Positions 44,994 to 56,612 of a stretch of DNA of 64,000 bases are shown here, piece after piece. A model generated the notes under the pieces. It worked only from the letters and a program-made list of their open reading frames with translations. It was not told the origin of the DNA and made no database searches. Position numbers and translations under genes: made by a program. The DNA comes from Euborellia annulipes (taxonomy: Eukaryota; Arthropoda; Insecta; Dermaptera; Anisolabididae), in contig JAKCPI010009480.1 of the NCBI GenBank assembly GCA_023213315.1, positions 1 through 64,000 of the forward strand. Reading direction: 5' to 3'. Position 1 is the stretch's first letter; each line of letters starts with the position of its first letter.

Positions 44994-45065
44994 AGAATTG
45001 TTATAATACATCAATCATTTGAAATAAATGGGGATAAAAATGGCCTCCGATAATGAAAAAAACTT

Positions 45066-45097
<32 letters not shown>

Positions 45098-45343
45098 CAG
45101 ACTAATCAATAAATATTTATTAAAATTTTTTATTTAATTAATCTATTCCGAATATAAAAGTTAAATTTTATTGCACGACAGATGTTTTTCTATAGATATT
45201 CATTATTCCTTTTGGCAAATTCACTTGTAGACTCAATATGATTATTTATCCTAGATGATTGAAATGCAAAGAAAAAAAACATTAAAAATCCTAATCGATA
45301 CAAGTCTGAAACATGCAAATTAAATTACAGAGAAAATAAGATA

Positions 45344-45492
45344 CAGTAGGATCCCGCTAATGCGAAATTCCGAGCCCAAAAAAATATGCCAAATAATAAC
45401 TTCATAGCTTTCATGCTTAATGAAAATCCGGATATTTCGAAATTTTGCTAATCCGGCACAGACCCACTTATTTCAGATTAGCGGGACTACTG
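45344..45492. mobile_element. 149-bp pogo/Tigger-like MITE
   Basis: Termini CAGTAGGATCCCGCTAAT and ATTAGCGGGACTACTG with a TA duplication on both sides. CAGT..CCCGCTAAT ends resemble those of the pogo/Tigger branch of Tc1/mariner. Confidence 0.75.
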
Positions 45493-45613
45493 TAATTTCA
45501 AAATATTTAGTTACTACTATTATTATTATTATTTTTGTTATTAATTTTTTTTTATTAATTAAATGTGTTATTTAAGCAATTCTTTGAAAATTCAAGTAGG
45601 TTATGTATAGAGT

Positions 45614-46028
45614 AGGGTCCGACCGAAACAAGATTTTCAGCCGAAACCGAAACCGAAACCGAATATTCGGCTCGATCTTAGTTTCGGCCGAAACCGTAAC
45701 CGAAACCGAAACTTGAATTTTCTATAAAAAATTCATATCATTTTACCTTTTTTTTTGTGAAATTTTTTAAAATTTTTTTCCTTCCCGTGAAAATCATTTT
45801 ACCTTTTTTTAGGGAGACTAAAAATTTTTTCTCCCTCAAGTGCAATCATTTCACCTTTTTTTTTATTTTTGCATGCGAGTCTCATCCCGTCCTTTTCAAA
45901 CTCAGGTTTCGGCCGGCCGAAAGGTTCGGCTAGTTTTTGGCCGAAACCGAAACTACGGCCGAAACCAGGATTTTTGGCCGAAACTGGCCGAAACCGTAAC
46001 CGAAACCGAATATTCGGTCGGTTCCTAG
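45614..46028 (+). mobile_element. CCGAAA-family hAT-like element
   Basis: AGGGTCCGACCGAAAC start and GGTCGGTTCCTAG end, with TATAGAGT on both sides (45606-45613, 46029-46036). Both ends hold tandem CCGAAA(C) hexamers and TTCGGCCGAAA palindromes. The middle has GGGAGACTAAA and CATTTTACC. Other copies: 17547-17822 and, on the minus strand, 62511-62873. No transposase. Confidence 0.75.
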
Positions 46029-46609
46029 TATAGAGTAAGGTTTACTTGTTCCCATCAAATGCATTGTTGGATTGTGGGTAGGCCCTATATAAGAACATGA
46101 CTTTCGATTACCGAATGGAAGAGAAAGTTGTATCTGTGCGTCTAGTCACACCAGATTTTTTAATTTGCGAAAAGCCTAGACGATTGCCAATAATTACCTT
46201 TTTCAACTCCCCGGAAACATTTAATAAATCACTCGTATAGCGAGATGAAGCTATTGAGAAATATTGTATTTTTATTGTTATCTATTTTATTATTTGATGA
46301 AATACTCTTGTTTACTACGAGAAATTTTTTTATATTATAATCTAAGTAATTCAGGAAGCTTCAAAGTGGGTCGTAAGGTATTGATATTATTATTTTATTT
46401 CTTTCTCACTAAGAAAGGTTCGATCGATGTACACTGTATATTATTTTACTAAATCAATAATGTTTTGTTCATAGATAGTGATCTTAATTGTATGTCTTAG
46501 TAGCTGGGAATGTTGAGACAGAATTAAAAATATATAGGGTAAGAGAAAGTAAAAACTTGAAGACTTAGCATATTATTATTTAGCCAGGATAACGTTTTGC
46601 CTCCTTGAC

Positions 46610-47455
46610 ATCTTTTTTTTTTTACTTTCTCTTACCCTATATATGAAATATATACCCTGGCATAGAGAAAGTATTGTGATCAAGTCAAAAATTCGATGTC
46701 GAGATTTGAGGGATATACACGTTTTAAGGTCCCCTGAGTCCAAAAAAGTCGATCCCGCAGTGAACGTCTCATTTGATCTGTCTGTGTGTCTGTGTGTAAC
46801 GATTTCAAGCATGAAAGGAATGAAAGAATTGAGGTACGGGATTAAAATTTTTTATTTAAGTTAGGTACCTTCCCGAACACTCAAAATAGGTAATGTACTA
46901 GTACTTTACTGATGTACTTTATCAGTTTTTTCTATTTTATCAAAATAGCTCCAACGATTTTGATTAAAATTCAAAAATCAATTATTTTTTATATGCTCTT
47001 TAAAATGTATATTCTCAATTTGCCCTTGAAATCTTTTGAAGCACACTTTACTCTTGTAATTTAATTCAGATTTTTCAAATTCACTTTCCGGCTCTTCCTT
47101 CCATAGAGCTAATGTTAAATTCCTATGGGGATTTGCTTGTTAATTTCGATTCAAAAGGAGGGTTCCCTTTGGAACTTTTTACACATTATAAAAATGTTTT
47201 TCCAATTCTTATGAAATTTTGTATTTATTTAGGATTCTCTATTGTGTATAAAATATCCAAATATGAAATTAAAATTTTGAAAAATAACCATAGTTTATTT
47301 CAAGTAGTCAACAGAGCCTATGGAAATTTTGAATTAATTGACTTTTTTTTTACTTTTTACTAATGAATTGGAAGTGGTCAAGTTTTAAACTAATTTGCAA
47401 TGGGAAACTAAATATATCTCGACACAAAATATCTGGTGCGATCAGTCACATCCTA
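46610..47455 (+). repeat. R1 copy with an internal insertion
   Basis: R1 runs from GAGAAAGTATTGTGATC (46665) to about 47065. About 330 bases of other sequence follow (47066-47395) before GGAAACTAAATATATCTCGA and a short hairpin end. The element at 46090-46165 is a further isolated hairpin end of R1. Confidence 0.65.
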
Positions 47456-47621
47456 TTTTTTTATTGATCTTTATTTCCCAAATGAATTGGAACATCGAAC
47501 TTTGAGCGTTAAAAAACTACTTCCGATATGTTCTCCACCACTGCTTTAGGCAGGATGTAATTTGATCGACATATTGTTTTGAACATATGTCTGACAATTT
47601 TTTCTATTATGTGACATATGC

Positions 47622-47882
47622 TCTTTTTTCCTGATAGTGGGTGTCGATGACTGTCTGGGATTTGTCTGAGAGGTTGAGAGAGCTAGCTTCCTTTTCTCCA
47701 GGCCTCCAGGCAGAGTCCAATCCTCTCTCTTCTCTGGAGGACCTTGAACAAGTTGCCAAGCCAGAGTCTCCACCCTCTCCAGCTGAGGAATTCTATTCTC
47801 TTTCAAAAAGGAAAATAATTCCCAGGGGATCTTAAGATTCTATCCATTCACCCTCTTTTGCAAAAAAAAAAAAAAAAAAAAA
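47622..47882 (+). mobile_element. poly-A-tailed retroposed segment, unknown source
   Basis: A GC-richer block with a 64-codon frame (MSMTVWDLSERLRELASFSP, then AESNPLSSLEDLEQVAKPES, SPAEEFYSLSKRK) ends at TAA 47833-47835 and about 25 bases later runs into 22 A (47861-47882). A frame, a stop, a short 3' tail and poly-A suggest a retroposed cDNA end or a LINE tail. The minus strand is also open over the same bases, so the true direction is not certain. CTCTTTTTTCCTGATAG before 47640 could be a splice acceptor instead. Confidence 0.4.
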
Positions 47883-50800
47883 TTCAAGCCTTAACAATTA
47901 AAATATAATCAAATTATATTTAAAAGAAAAAAGTAAAAAATTCCAAATTTGGGATTATTTGTTTTTCATTTTCTTTGTTTACTATTTTAAAGTTAGCAAA
48001 AAATGTGACTATTTGATAATTTATTGACAAATTTTATAATAGAAAAAAATTGATCTCTTTTTTTTGTTAATTAAATTTTGGTGCATCGTAGCATGTAATT
48101 AAGGGCGTCGCGAATTTATTAAATTTATTTTTTAACATTTTTCCAAAAAATTAATAAATAATCCAATAGATTATGTAAAAATTGAAAATGAGATATTTTT
48201 CGTGGTAAGAATGAATTTTACTGAAATATACGCTTATCAGGGCCGCCGAGAGCCTTCTCGGCCCCTCCGTTGTATATTAGTTCTAATAGTAGTATAAGGG
48301 GTCACTCAAAAGGAAAAAAATTAATGAAAATATTTTTAAATAATTATTTTTTTTGATAAAAAATTGTAAAAACTTTAAATATTCAAGCTGACTTTATGTA
48401 ATTTTTTAAAGATTTAAATGCCAAGTAAAATTCTTATAACGTTATTATTATATATTATTACTTGTCAGTAGCTAAAGCGAGGAAGGTAATAATCCTAAGC
48501 AATTTAGATTGTCTATTAATAGATTAATTTATTATAATAATTTTATTAAATTAGTTGAATTATCGCATCATGTTATTTAATGATTTTTATATAAAAAAAC
48601 AATTGTTTAAATTATGACGAAATTCAAAAATTTACAAAAACTTCACTGAAATGTTAAGTTGTTTGCTCTTTGGTGAGTTTGGTTGGTTTTGCCTTTAGAA
48701 ATATCATCTGACTCATCTCCGCCTCTCTCTTTCTTTCGTGCATTCAAGTTACCAGAGTCAAACACATCTAAGGATCTTAAAGAATGGCATTTCCTTTAAA
48801 GTTTCATCAATTTTGATGAATTAGATATTTAATTAATAGTACAATCAATTGTGAAAGAATTCCTTATTAATAATAATAAGAAAGTTTTACTATAATTTTT
48901 CTAAATCATTGATTCTAAATCATTGATTAATATATTTTTTTTTCGAGTTTTTGTATTAAAATTAAGACTGGTTTGTTCTTCTTGAAAGGAAAGTGAATCA
49001 TAACTAGCTATTCCTTATTCTTATTATTTTTTAAAAATTCTTTTTTAGACAATTAATTTAAAGCAACTCATCAGACGAGATAATTAGAGATTGGCAAGGG
49101 AATTTTGATGAAATCATGTTGGTAGCTGCCGATGAACTTTTCAAATAGGCAAGAATGAAAAGATGACGTCATCATCCTAGGCTCTTTAGCAAGCATAAAG
49201 ATTGGGGACGTTGCTCTGACACATGGGGAATTATCAAACGAGTTCAAATCAGAGCCTAAGGACCTTGAAGGCCCTCATTTTTTTATTTAATTACAGATTA
49301 ATACTAATTTTTATAATAGTATTAATATTTTGAATAGAATTAAGGGACACCGTCTGGAGTGAATATGCACTAAAAAATAATAATTTCTAATCTTATAATC
49401 CAAAATAAAATTGTATTTTTGCTCTCTGAAATTCTGATTGACTGACTGTTCGTTCTAAAGAAACAAAGCAAATATGATAAGAACATTCTCTCTTTTCTTG
49501 CATTATCACAATCTAACCTTGCGATTCCTAGTCATGATTTAAAGCAGAAGTCCCCAAACCTTTTTGTCTCATACATGTTTTTCGGTTTTGGGAAGCTTAG
49601 CTAATATAGTATTTTTGAAAATTCATCAATTTCATATGTGTTTTTACTGATGTCTAACTCTAGTGAGGTGTAGAAGAAAAAAATAAAATTAAAAAACATT
49701 AATAATTTAATAAAATAAAATAAATGAGATGGACTACCGTGGACCCCTGTTTACATCTCAAACAACCGCAATTCTTTTTTTCTCTCACATAGACCCCTAG
49801 TAGGTCGTTGTCGACCTCTGGGGGTCGGTATTGACCACTTTGGAAATTACTAATTTAAAGTTAAATGTTTCACAGTAGGTCTATTTAGTTCGTTTCAGTT
49901 TAGTCCATGACTGTGCTCAAAATGACATCAAACTGTACTTTTAGAGCTGCAAAACCAGGCAGGCCTATATTTAATAATAATTTTTCTGTATGTAAAAGAA
50001 AATTTATTAAAAGTTATAGCATAATATATTATATAAGGTGTTTATTTTATTGAATATATAGATTATGATTCGATCTTTTTGTAATTATATACTCTAATTA
50101 CATAATTTATTCAAGGACATACATATGTTTTACTATTATTTTCATATTAAACTTTCTGTCGTAGACTTTAGCCTAGCAAGCCTATTTTTTTTTTTTTTTT
50201 TTACTCGAAAAGAACTAAAACGTTCCGAATCATCAACATTTTCATATAAAAAATTTTAGGAAATAATTGCTCAATGTTTTTTCCACTCCACAAAAAATAT
50301 AGACTTTTTTGTTTCTTCGTTATCTAAGGCCTTTTAGATTCTGCTCTTTTTTTATTGAAATTAATTGATAGCCAAAAAGACCAGGAAGCAAACCACTGAC
50401 ACTTAGCATAAGAGTTAAAGTATGTTCACCTTGATTTTAAGATAGAGAAACAAAAAAAATATATATTTACAAATAATAGACATATGAATTTCCGACCAAT
50501 ACCCTCAATCAATCGTAATTATGCATTATTAAAAATAAAATTAATTAGTAACTTGTTATTTTTTATTTTTTTTTTTAAACGGGACATATGGCTTATATTA
50601 ATATTAAAACTATTTTACAAACGGTTTTTAGACTATTTTTTTTAGAAGAATGAACAATTAATGACCTGAGAAACATAATAAAGATAAATAATTATGAACT
50701 CATTGTCGCTTAAAAAAAAAAAAACAAATGAAAAAAAAGTACTGTTATGAATTTGTCATTTGCTTATGTATTATACAATATCCTGGTTAAATGTAATATT

Positions 50801-51374
50801 TCATCTTTTCGTTGTCCTTTTTTTTCTCTTTATTTTCCGGTAATTTATAAAAATGCATGACGAAAAATTAAATCTACGTAAATGTGAAATCAGTTCATTG
50901 CTAAGGAGAAAAGGAGAGACTTTTGTCACATATTTTCTCTTATGAAAGAAATTTGAAATAAACTTATTTTAAAACTTGATTTTGAATTAAGGGTGGATTC
51001 ACTGAATTTTAATCTGGAAGAATTTCGCCTCTAATTTCCATCCCGACAAAGTTTATTTCAGTCGTAATCCAGCCACATGCTGAAAATCATATTATAATCT
51101 CAACAAGGAGTTTATATATCAACGTATCAGTGGTTCAAAGCAAAAGTGGACCAAGTCCAAAAATAAACAATTTTCTTATTTTTCCCTTTTTGGATAGTAA
51201 ATTATGGTAGTTATGATGTAATAATGACCTGTACATTCAACTAATCTCCAGAGGCCTCTCATAAAAAAAAAAAAAAAATTAAAAAAAAAAAAAAAGACTA
51301 ACTCGTGATTTGAGAAGAAAATGGTAAAAAGTGAATTTCGTCTACGGATAAGTGAATTCGTGAATTTCTCCCTC
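47883..51374. other. long AT-rich stretch, no gene seen
   Basis: Includes a lone hAT-like start CAGGGCCGCCGAGAG (48238) without a partner end, a possible SINE2 remnant (about 50320-50385), and T runs. No splice-bounded coding block. Confidence 0.5.
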
Positions 51375-51630
51375 ATCCGCCCTATTCTCCGGATTTAGTC
51401 TCGAGTGACTATTTCTTGTTTCCAAACCTGAAAAATTGGCTCATACAAACAAATACCTATTTTTGATGCCCTCGACAAATCTTATTTTTTGGAAGGGATA
51501 AGAAAATTGGAGAAACGTTGGAGAAAGTGTATAGAGCTCGAAGGAGACTACGTTGACAAATAAAATAATATTTTATCCAAAAACCTGTGTTTCATTCAAA
51601 AAGTCACGGACTTATTGACCTGCTCTCGTA
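51375..51630 (+). pseudogene. mariner transposase C-terminal relic with 3' terminus
   Basis: One frame gives PPYSPDLVSSDYFLFPNLKN, containing the last aspartate of the mariner DD34D triad in the SPDLxxSDY context. After a gap or frameshift near 51450 a second frame gives KSYFLEGIRKLEKRW and KCIELEGDYVDK with a stop at 51560, the characteristic mariner C-terminus. CACGGACTTATTGACCTGCTCTCGTA follows and resembles a mariner terminal repeat. The N-terminal helix-turn-helix region and the 5' repeat are gone, so it is dead. Confidence 0.8.
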
Positions 51631-51744
51631 AAATAAATAAATGTTCTATATTTTAAGAGGAATCAAATATAAGGCTTTAAATTTTTTCTCAAGAGACTTG
51701 GTTTCCTCATATGTGAGTTATTCATTAAATGTTGCTTTGAAAGT

Positions 51745-51975
51745 CAGCTGAAGATTGAAAATTTTTTTTTTGAATTTTAAACAAAATTGTTGGAGCGAAT
51801 TTTGAGAAAATCGGAAAAAACAAACAAACTGAAAAGTGCATCAGATATTTTGTTCACAGACACACAGTCAGAGAATGTCGCGAAAACCACTTTTTTGGAT
51901 TTTGGGGACCTTAAAAGGTGTATATCCATCAAAATCTTGACATCGAATTTTTGACATGAATCCAATACTTATCAT
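51745..51975 (-). repeat. R1 fragment
   Basis: Minus orientation: GTTGGAGCGAATTTTGAGAAAATCG to CATCGAATTTTTGACATGAATCCAATACTT. The X-box side and the hairpin end are absent. Confidence 0.65.
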
Positions 51976-53600
51976 ACATACATAATTGGCCTTACATGCG
52001 CAAAAAAAGAAGCTTAGTGCCCTAAATGAAAAAAAAAATATCTAAAATTTCATTTTTGAAAGATTTTTGACGCTCTTTGATTAATTAAACATTTTTGATA
52101 GATATATTGACTTTATTTTGTTGGAAACAGGTGGTGAACTAGGATATTTACCTAACCTAGGGCTTAACATAGGCATATACTGCATGACACGGACATTATT
52201 CTAATTGTTAATCAATAAATAAATGATTAAAAAAAATACCACTATAACAAAAAAAAATTAAAAGATTTTTTAACTCCAATCCCAAAGATTGAAAAAAGTA
52301 GGCTATTATTATACTAAATATTTTTGTATAATTTTTCTCAATACAAATTTTGTTGAGTTTCAGCCATTTATTCATTGCTTGTTAATTTAATTCTTTTTTT
52401 ATATTCACTATCTACAGTTATTTATTTATTTCGGCATCTGAGGCCATATAGACTTTAAATAATAACTAATATTTTAATTTACTTCCCAGTTCCTTATAAA
52501 ATGTATATTTTTTATTTGTTTTAAGATCTTTTTCGGCATTTTAAGCCATTTAGACCCCATTTCTAATAATTTCAAATGTTTGAAATTCAATTGAAATAAA
52601 TTTTTCTCCCAGGTAGTAGAAAACGTTATATTTTGGCTACTATTAAATCTGCTTTGTCTTAATTGATTTGGGTATTTTTTTACATTTATGAAATTTACAA
52701 ATGCCAAAAACAAATCAACAGTTTTTTTGTTTTTTTTTTAGCTAACTTATCTAAATTGAAAGAAAGTTTCCAGAGTGCTAATCCAAACGAAGGAGAGGAG
52801 TGAAAAGGCCAATATGGATTTGCATGTGTTGTTAGAAACGTCTTGTTTACATGACAACCGGCGAGGCAACCCCCACTTCTACCCTCAAATGGGCTAGAGG
52901 GGCAGCCAGCAAAAAAAAATCATAACAAAAACTTTCTCACAGGAAATTTTTGTCCTATTAACGTATATTAAATAAAAATAAATCAACTATAAGTGATGTA
53001 TCTATTTAATAAAACAGATAAATCCTAAAAATATATACAATCGTAAAAAAATTGACAGATTCCCTAGTAGAATATTAAACAAGATGATTATTATTGAAGT
53101 TTTTTAAAGATCAAAATTTTAAGAAGGTTCTTTATCCATAAATTATAAAATTCTAAATAATCATAATCGGTTATTTAGATGTCAAAAACAATCCGGCTAC
53201 GTTATTGCAAGATTTTTAACATCCGATATTAAAAAATTTTGTAAAGTTAATTAAATATTTACATTCCACTACTAAAAAGAAAAAAATTTTAAGGCTTAGA
53301 GAATATCAAATATTAGTATTAATAAATTTCCTCAAGCTTAAATTAAGTGTGAGTACCTATCCTGAAATAATTTTTTTTTTTTTTTATAACGTCACATTAT
53401 TGTTTAATAAAAAAGAGGGGCGAATATTGAATTTTTTTCTACTTTTTTCCACATACTTTAATATAGGTAATTTAATTTTGAATTGAATTTGTCAGTAATA
53501 GTAGAGTAAAAACTTTAAAAAATAATAATAGGGAGAATTTTATTTATTATTTTACTTAACTTTCTGGTATTAAACAAAATTTCGACTTTTGCATAATTAT
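51976..53600. other. AT-rich with SINE2 debris, no gene seen
   Basis: SINE2 3' fragments in minus orientation at about 52425-52460 and 52505-52620 (CGGCATTTTAAGCCATTTAG). A GC-richer patch 52770-52910 has no frame with splice sites. Confidence 0.5.
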
Positions 53601-53611
53601 ATATAAATAAG

Positions 53612-53850
53612 GACCTCGGGTTTGGTATTGTGGCTAGCGTGCTAGCCAAGGGTCTCGAATTCGGATCCCAGGCATTCCGATGATTTTATTTAAGTCATTT
53701 GGATACCAAATGACTTAATTAAGAATACCTGGGCCTCCAATAGATATATTAATTAATAACGGTTATCGTAAATGTCTTATATGGTCTTATATTGCCGAAA
53801 AGACTGTGTGAGTATGTGTTTGTGAGTGTGAATAGGAAAAAAAATATATA
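53612..53850 (+). mobile_element. SINE1
   Basis: Head GACCTCGGGTTTGGTATTGT, diverged B box AATTCGGATCCC, body hairpin TTAAGTCATTTGG/CCAAATGACTTAA, then GCCGAAAAGACTGTG and a GT-rich tail. It lies about 150 bases downstream of the donor of the minus-strand first exon at 54005. Confidence 0.75.
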
Positions 53851-54004
53851 TCTAAACAAGGAATTAATTTATGTACAAAAAAGCAACCGATAATTTCGTT
53901 TTCTTAATTCCTATTGTTATATAATCAATAAAAAGAAAAGGTAAAATAGAGTATCGTCTTTGTTTTTGTTATTTTTCCGTGTAAATTATATAAATAAAAC
54001 TCAC

Positions 54005-54084
54005 CAGTGCGCTAATCCGTGCGATGTATGATGATTAGATGATTTGCATTGAAGATGCTGTTGATGAGGAACACTGAGGGTCAT
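54005..54084 (-). CDS. candidate first coding exon of a minus-strand transcript
   Basis: The minus strand has ATG at 54084-54082 (A at -3), 26 codons (MTLSVPHQQHLQCKSSNHHT..) and a consensus donor CTG|GTGAGT after 54005. The upstream 300 bases look like a 5' leader and promoter. The exon ends two bases into a codon, whereas the exon at 22709 needs one base from its predecessor and splicing there would hit a stop. It therefore either joins through an unseen exon, is a leader whose ATG is not used in that isoform, or starts a different gene. His/Gln/Ser-rich, no signal peptide. Confidence 0.5.
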
Positions 54085-54400
54085 CTTGGAACACTAACTA
54101 ACTAACACTAAGAGAGAGCACACGAGAGGAGTCGTGGCAGAGAACGAGTTAACCGAATGACGAAGTGACTGACCCCCTCTATTTAGTTTTAAGTTCGGTT
54201 CTCTTTTCTCATTTACCACTACTCGCTTCGGCCACCACTGGCTGACTGAGGCCAAGAACGCTTCGAGGGTCCTGACTATTGGAGAGGGGCGTACCGAACC
54301 TAAGCGCCAAACAAAGGCCGAGCCCACCAGTCTGACTGCCTGATTGCCTGACTTGCTTCACTCACCTACCATTCCTCTTTAACACTCGTCTTGATCAACC
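54085..54400 (-). promoter_or_regulatory. 5' leader and probable promoter of the 54-kb first exon
   Basis: A non-repetitive, GC-richer, CpG-containing block lies directly upstream (minus direction) of the ATG at 54084. It includes CTCTCTCTTAGTGTTAGTTA near the ATG and several TCAGTC-type initiator matches. No TATA box. A 77-codon minus-strand frame in it is not supported as coding. Confidence 0.45.
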
Positions 54401-54597
54401 CTAAAAACCAACTTTTTGTTGTTGTTTTTTTGTTATTTATCAAGATCTGCCGACCGATGTGACATTTCTCATTTAATTTATAACTAGTCGCTATCTCGTT
54501 TAAGTTAGTATTTTACATAAATATTTTCTTTTTTGTTTCGAATCCTAGAATTTTTTTTAAGAAGAATACGTTTCGGTTGAGACGAAACAAGTGCAAA

Positions 54598-54638
54598 GTA
54601 CTTGAAAGCACTACTGCAGTAGTCGAAACGTTGTACAG
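54598..54638 (+). ncRNA. hammerhead-related core, CUUGAAAG type
   Basis: CUUGAAAGC, a 7-bp stem ACUACUG/CAGUAGU, then CGAAACGUU. CUGANGA is not intact, so catalysis is doubtful. Same subfamily as 29676-29920 and 54960-55120. Confidence 0.4.
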
Positions 54639-54689
54639 TATTTATATTTTTAATGAATTATTAAAAACAATAATTTAAAACTCGACACT

Positions 54690-54850
54690 AGCTTCTCGTG
54701 CCAAAAGTCCCGGGTTCGCTTACCGTCCCAAGCGAGAAAAATTTATTTCATTTGAATTGGCTACCAATCATTTGAAATAATTAGGTATGGGGTATAAATG
54801 GTCTTAGCTGCCGAAAAAGAGCTTAAATAAATAAAAAAAAAAAAAAATTT
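54690..54850 (+). mobile_element. SINE2, nearly complete
   Basis: A tRNA-like head remnant with B box CGGGTTCGCTTACC, body TTATTTCATTTGAATTGGCTACC, then TAAATGGTCTTAGCTGCCGAAAAAGAGC and poly-A (54835-54846). Confidence 0.7.
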
Positions 54851-54959
54851 AATTCCCATAATAATAAGTCGTTTATTAAAGCTTTTGTGGTTTGCATTAT
54901 TATTATTAGGGGAATTTTTAATTATAGACCACATTTTTGTTATTAATTGTTTATTAAAA

Positions 54960-55120
54960 ATATAAATACTGTACAACGTTTCCCCTGCTTATTCTGCAGC
55001 CGTTCTCAAGTACTGTGTCCTAGCTTTGGTTCAGTTCACTTGAATCGGAGCAAGTGCACAGTACTTGAAAACGGCTGCAGAATAAGCAGGGGAAACGTTG
55101 TACAGTATTTATATTTTTAA
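54960..55120. repeat. inverted repeat, hammerhead-related (CUUGAAAA type)
   Basis: TACTGTACAACGTTTCCCCT and its complement are 75-base arms around a short centre. Further out, ATAATTAAAAATTCCCC-type flanks (about 54900-54955 and 55120-55180) are also mirrored. GCUGC/GCAG stem and GGAAACGUU occur in the right arm. Confidence 0.7.
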
Positions 55121-55274
55121 TAAATAATTAATACAAAAATGTGGTCTATGATTAAAATTCCCCTAATAATACTAATAAGTAATTTTGTTTGTAGATGGCC
55201 GTAAGGAAAATCAATTTAATTTTAAGGCTGTCAATCAAAAATAAATACATTTGCGTATTATCCGTTTATTTATA

Positions 55275-55310
55275 GATGTTTCGATCCCAGTGAGATGGAA
55301 TCATCCTCAG
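55275..55310 (-). ncRNA. hammerhead ribozyme core
   Basis: Minus strand: CUGAGGA (55310-55304), stem II GAUUCC/GGGAUC (6 bp with one G-U, loop AUCUCACU), GAAAC and AUC at 55275. Single copy. Stem I is not evident. The same subfamily as 11604-11569. Confidence 0.6.
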
Positions 55311-55444
55311 GACAATCAACAGATGTTTTGCAAATCGTTAATTTTACCCACCCGAGAAGTAATATTAACGATTTGCAAAACCCACTTTGATGCTTCCTGA
55401 ATTACTTAGATTATAATTGGCAATCTTCTAGGCTTTTCGCAAAT

Positions 55445-56005
55445 TAAAAATATCTGGTGTGACTGAACGCACAGCACACAACTTTCTCTTACCTTCGGTA
55501 ATCGAAAGTTATGTTCTGTGCTTGTCACACCAGATTTTTTGTGTCGACATATATTTAGTTTCCGCCGATATAGGCTATTAGAATTCAAGATGTAAAATTT
55601 ATAAACGTAGGAAAATATTTACAGTATATTTTGTTACCATGGCAAACATTTCTCCTATCTTTCCTATGAAGTACAAGAGTAAATTGTGCTTCAAAAGATT
55701 TCAAGGGTAAAATGGGAATATACGTTTTAAAAAGCATCTAAAAAAATTAATGATTTTTCAATTTTAATCAAAATCGTTGGAGCGAATTTTGTGAAAATCG
55801 AAAAAAACTGAAAAAGTACATCAGTAAAGTATTAGTACTCTTTGGCAGATTTTGTTTAAAAGGTCCAGGAGGGTTCAAAACTTAATTATAAAATTTCACC
55901 CTTGTAGCTCAATTCCTTCATGCTTAAAATTGAACACACACACAAAAAAACAGACCATGTCTGACTTTTTCGGACTCAGGGGACCTCAAAACGTGTATAT
56001 GGATA
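55445..56005 (-). repeat. R1 copy, nearly full length
   Basis: Hairpin end 55450-55540, GTTACCATGGCAAAC at 55637, ACTTTTTCGGACTCAGGGGA near the other end. The GT-rich tract is reduced to ACACACACAC. Confidence 0.75.
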
Positions 56006-56612
56006 AATGTACCGTATGTTAGGCTTAAATATAAAAATAGAGACTACTCTGTCATCAGAATCTCTAAATCTGATTCTTAACCAAGGGGGTAAAAATGTTT
56101 TTTTTTTGTTTTAGTTTCAAAGTGACGAATAAATATTTATATTAGTCTTCTATAAATGGGCTCTCTGTAACATTGTGTATATTATCAAGAGCCCTGAGTA
56201 AGCATGATAGCTGTTGGACCTCTAATGAGTTTCCAAAAGATTAGTTGGCAAATTTTTAATATCTTATCATAACGTATGCCTATATGGCAAACATTCTCTG
56301 GGAGTATTAAGATATTAATACCGTATTTAATTAAATAAAAATGCCTAAATTTACTTTTGTTTTATTTTCTGTCTGACTCTTGTAATTATATAATTTTTAC
56401 TTTTTCTTTGGCCCACTCAAGAAGGGCTCTGATTTTTTTTTTTTTTAATTTTTATTCTTAAATATTTCAAAATATATCTATGGAGTAGGCTATATAAACT
56501 GTACAAAATTAAACAATCAATTTAATTAAATATCTTTTTACGAAATGAGTAAGTAAACTTTAGGAAAAAAATAGTTTGCCTCCCCCCCCCCCCATCACAA
56601 GAAAAAAAATTT
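56006..56612. other. AT-rich, no gene seen
   Basis: A C-run at 56583-56594 and T runs. No supported exon. Confidence 0.5.

Noticed and set aside
48238..48253. CAGGGCCGCCGAGAG as a hAT element start
   Set aside because: No matching opposite terminus or 8-bp duplication could be found; similar lone ends near 33345 and 59022 have the same problem.
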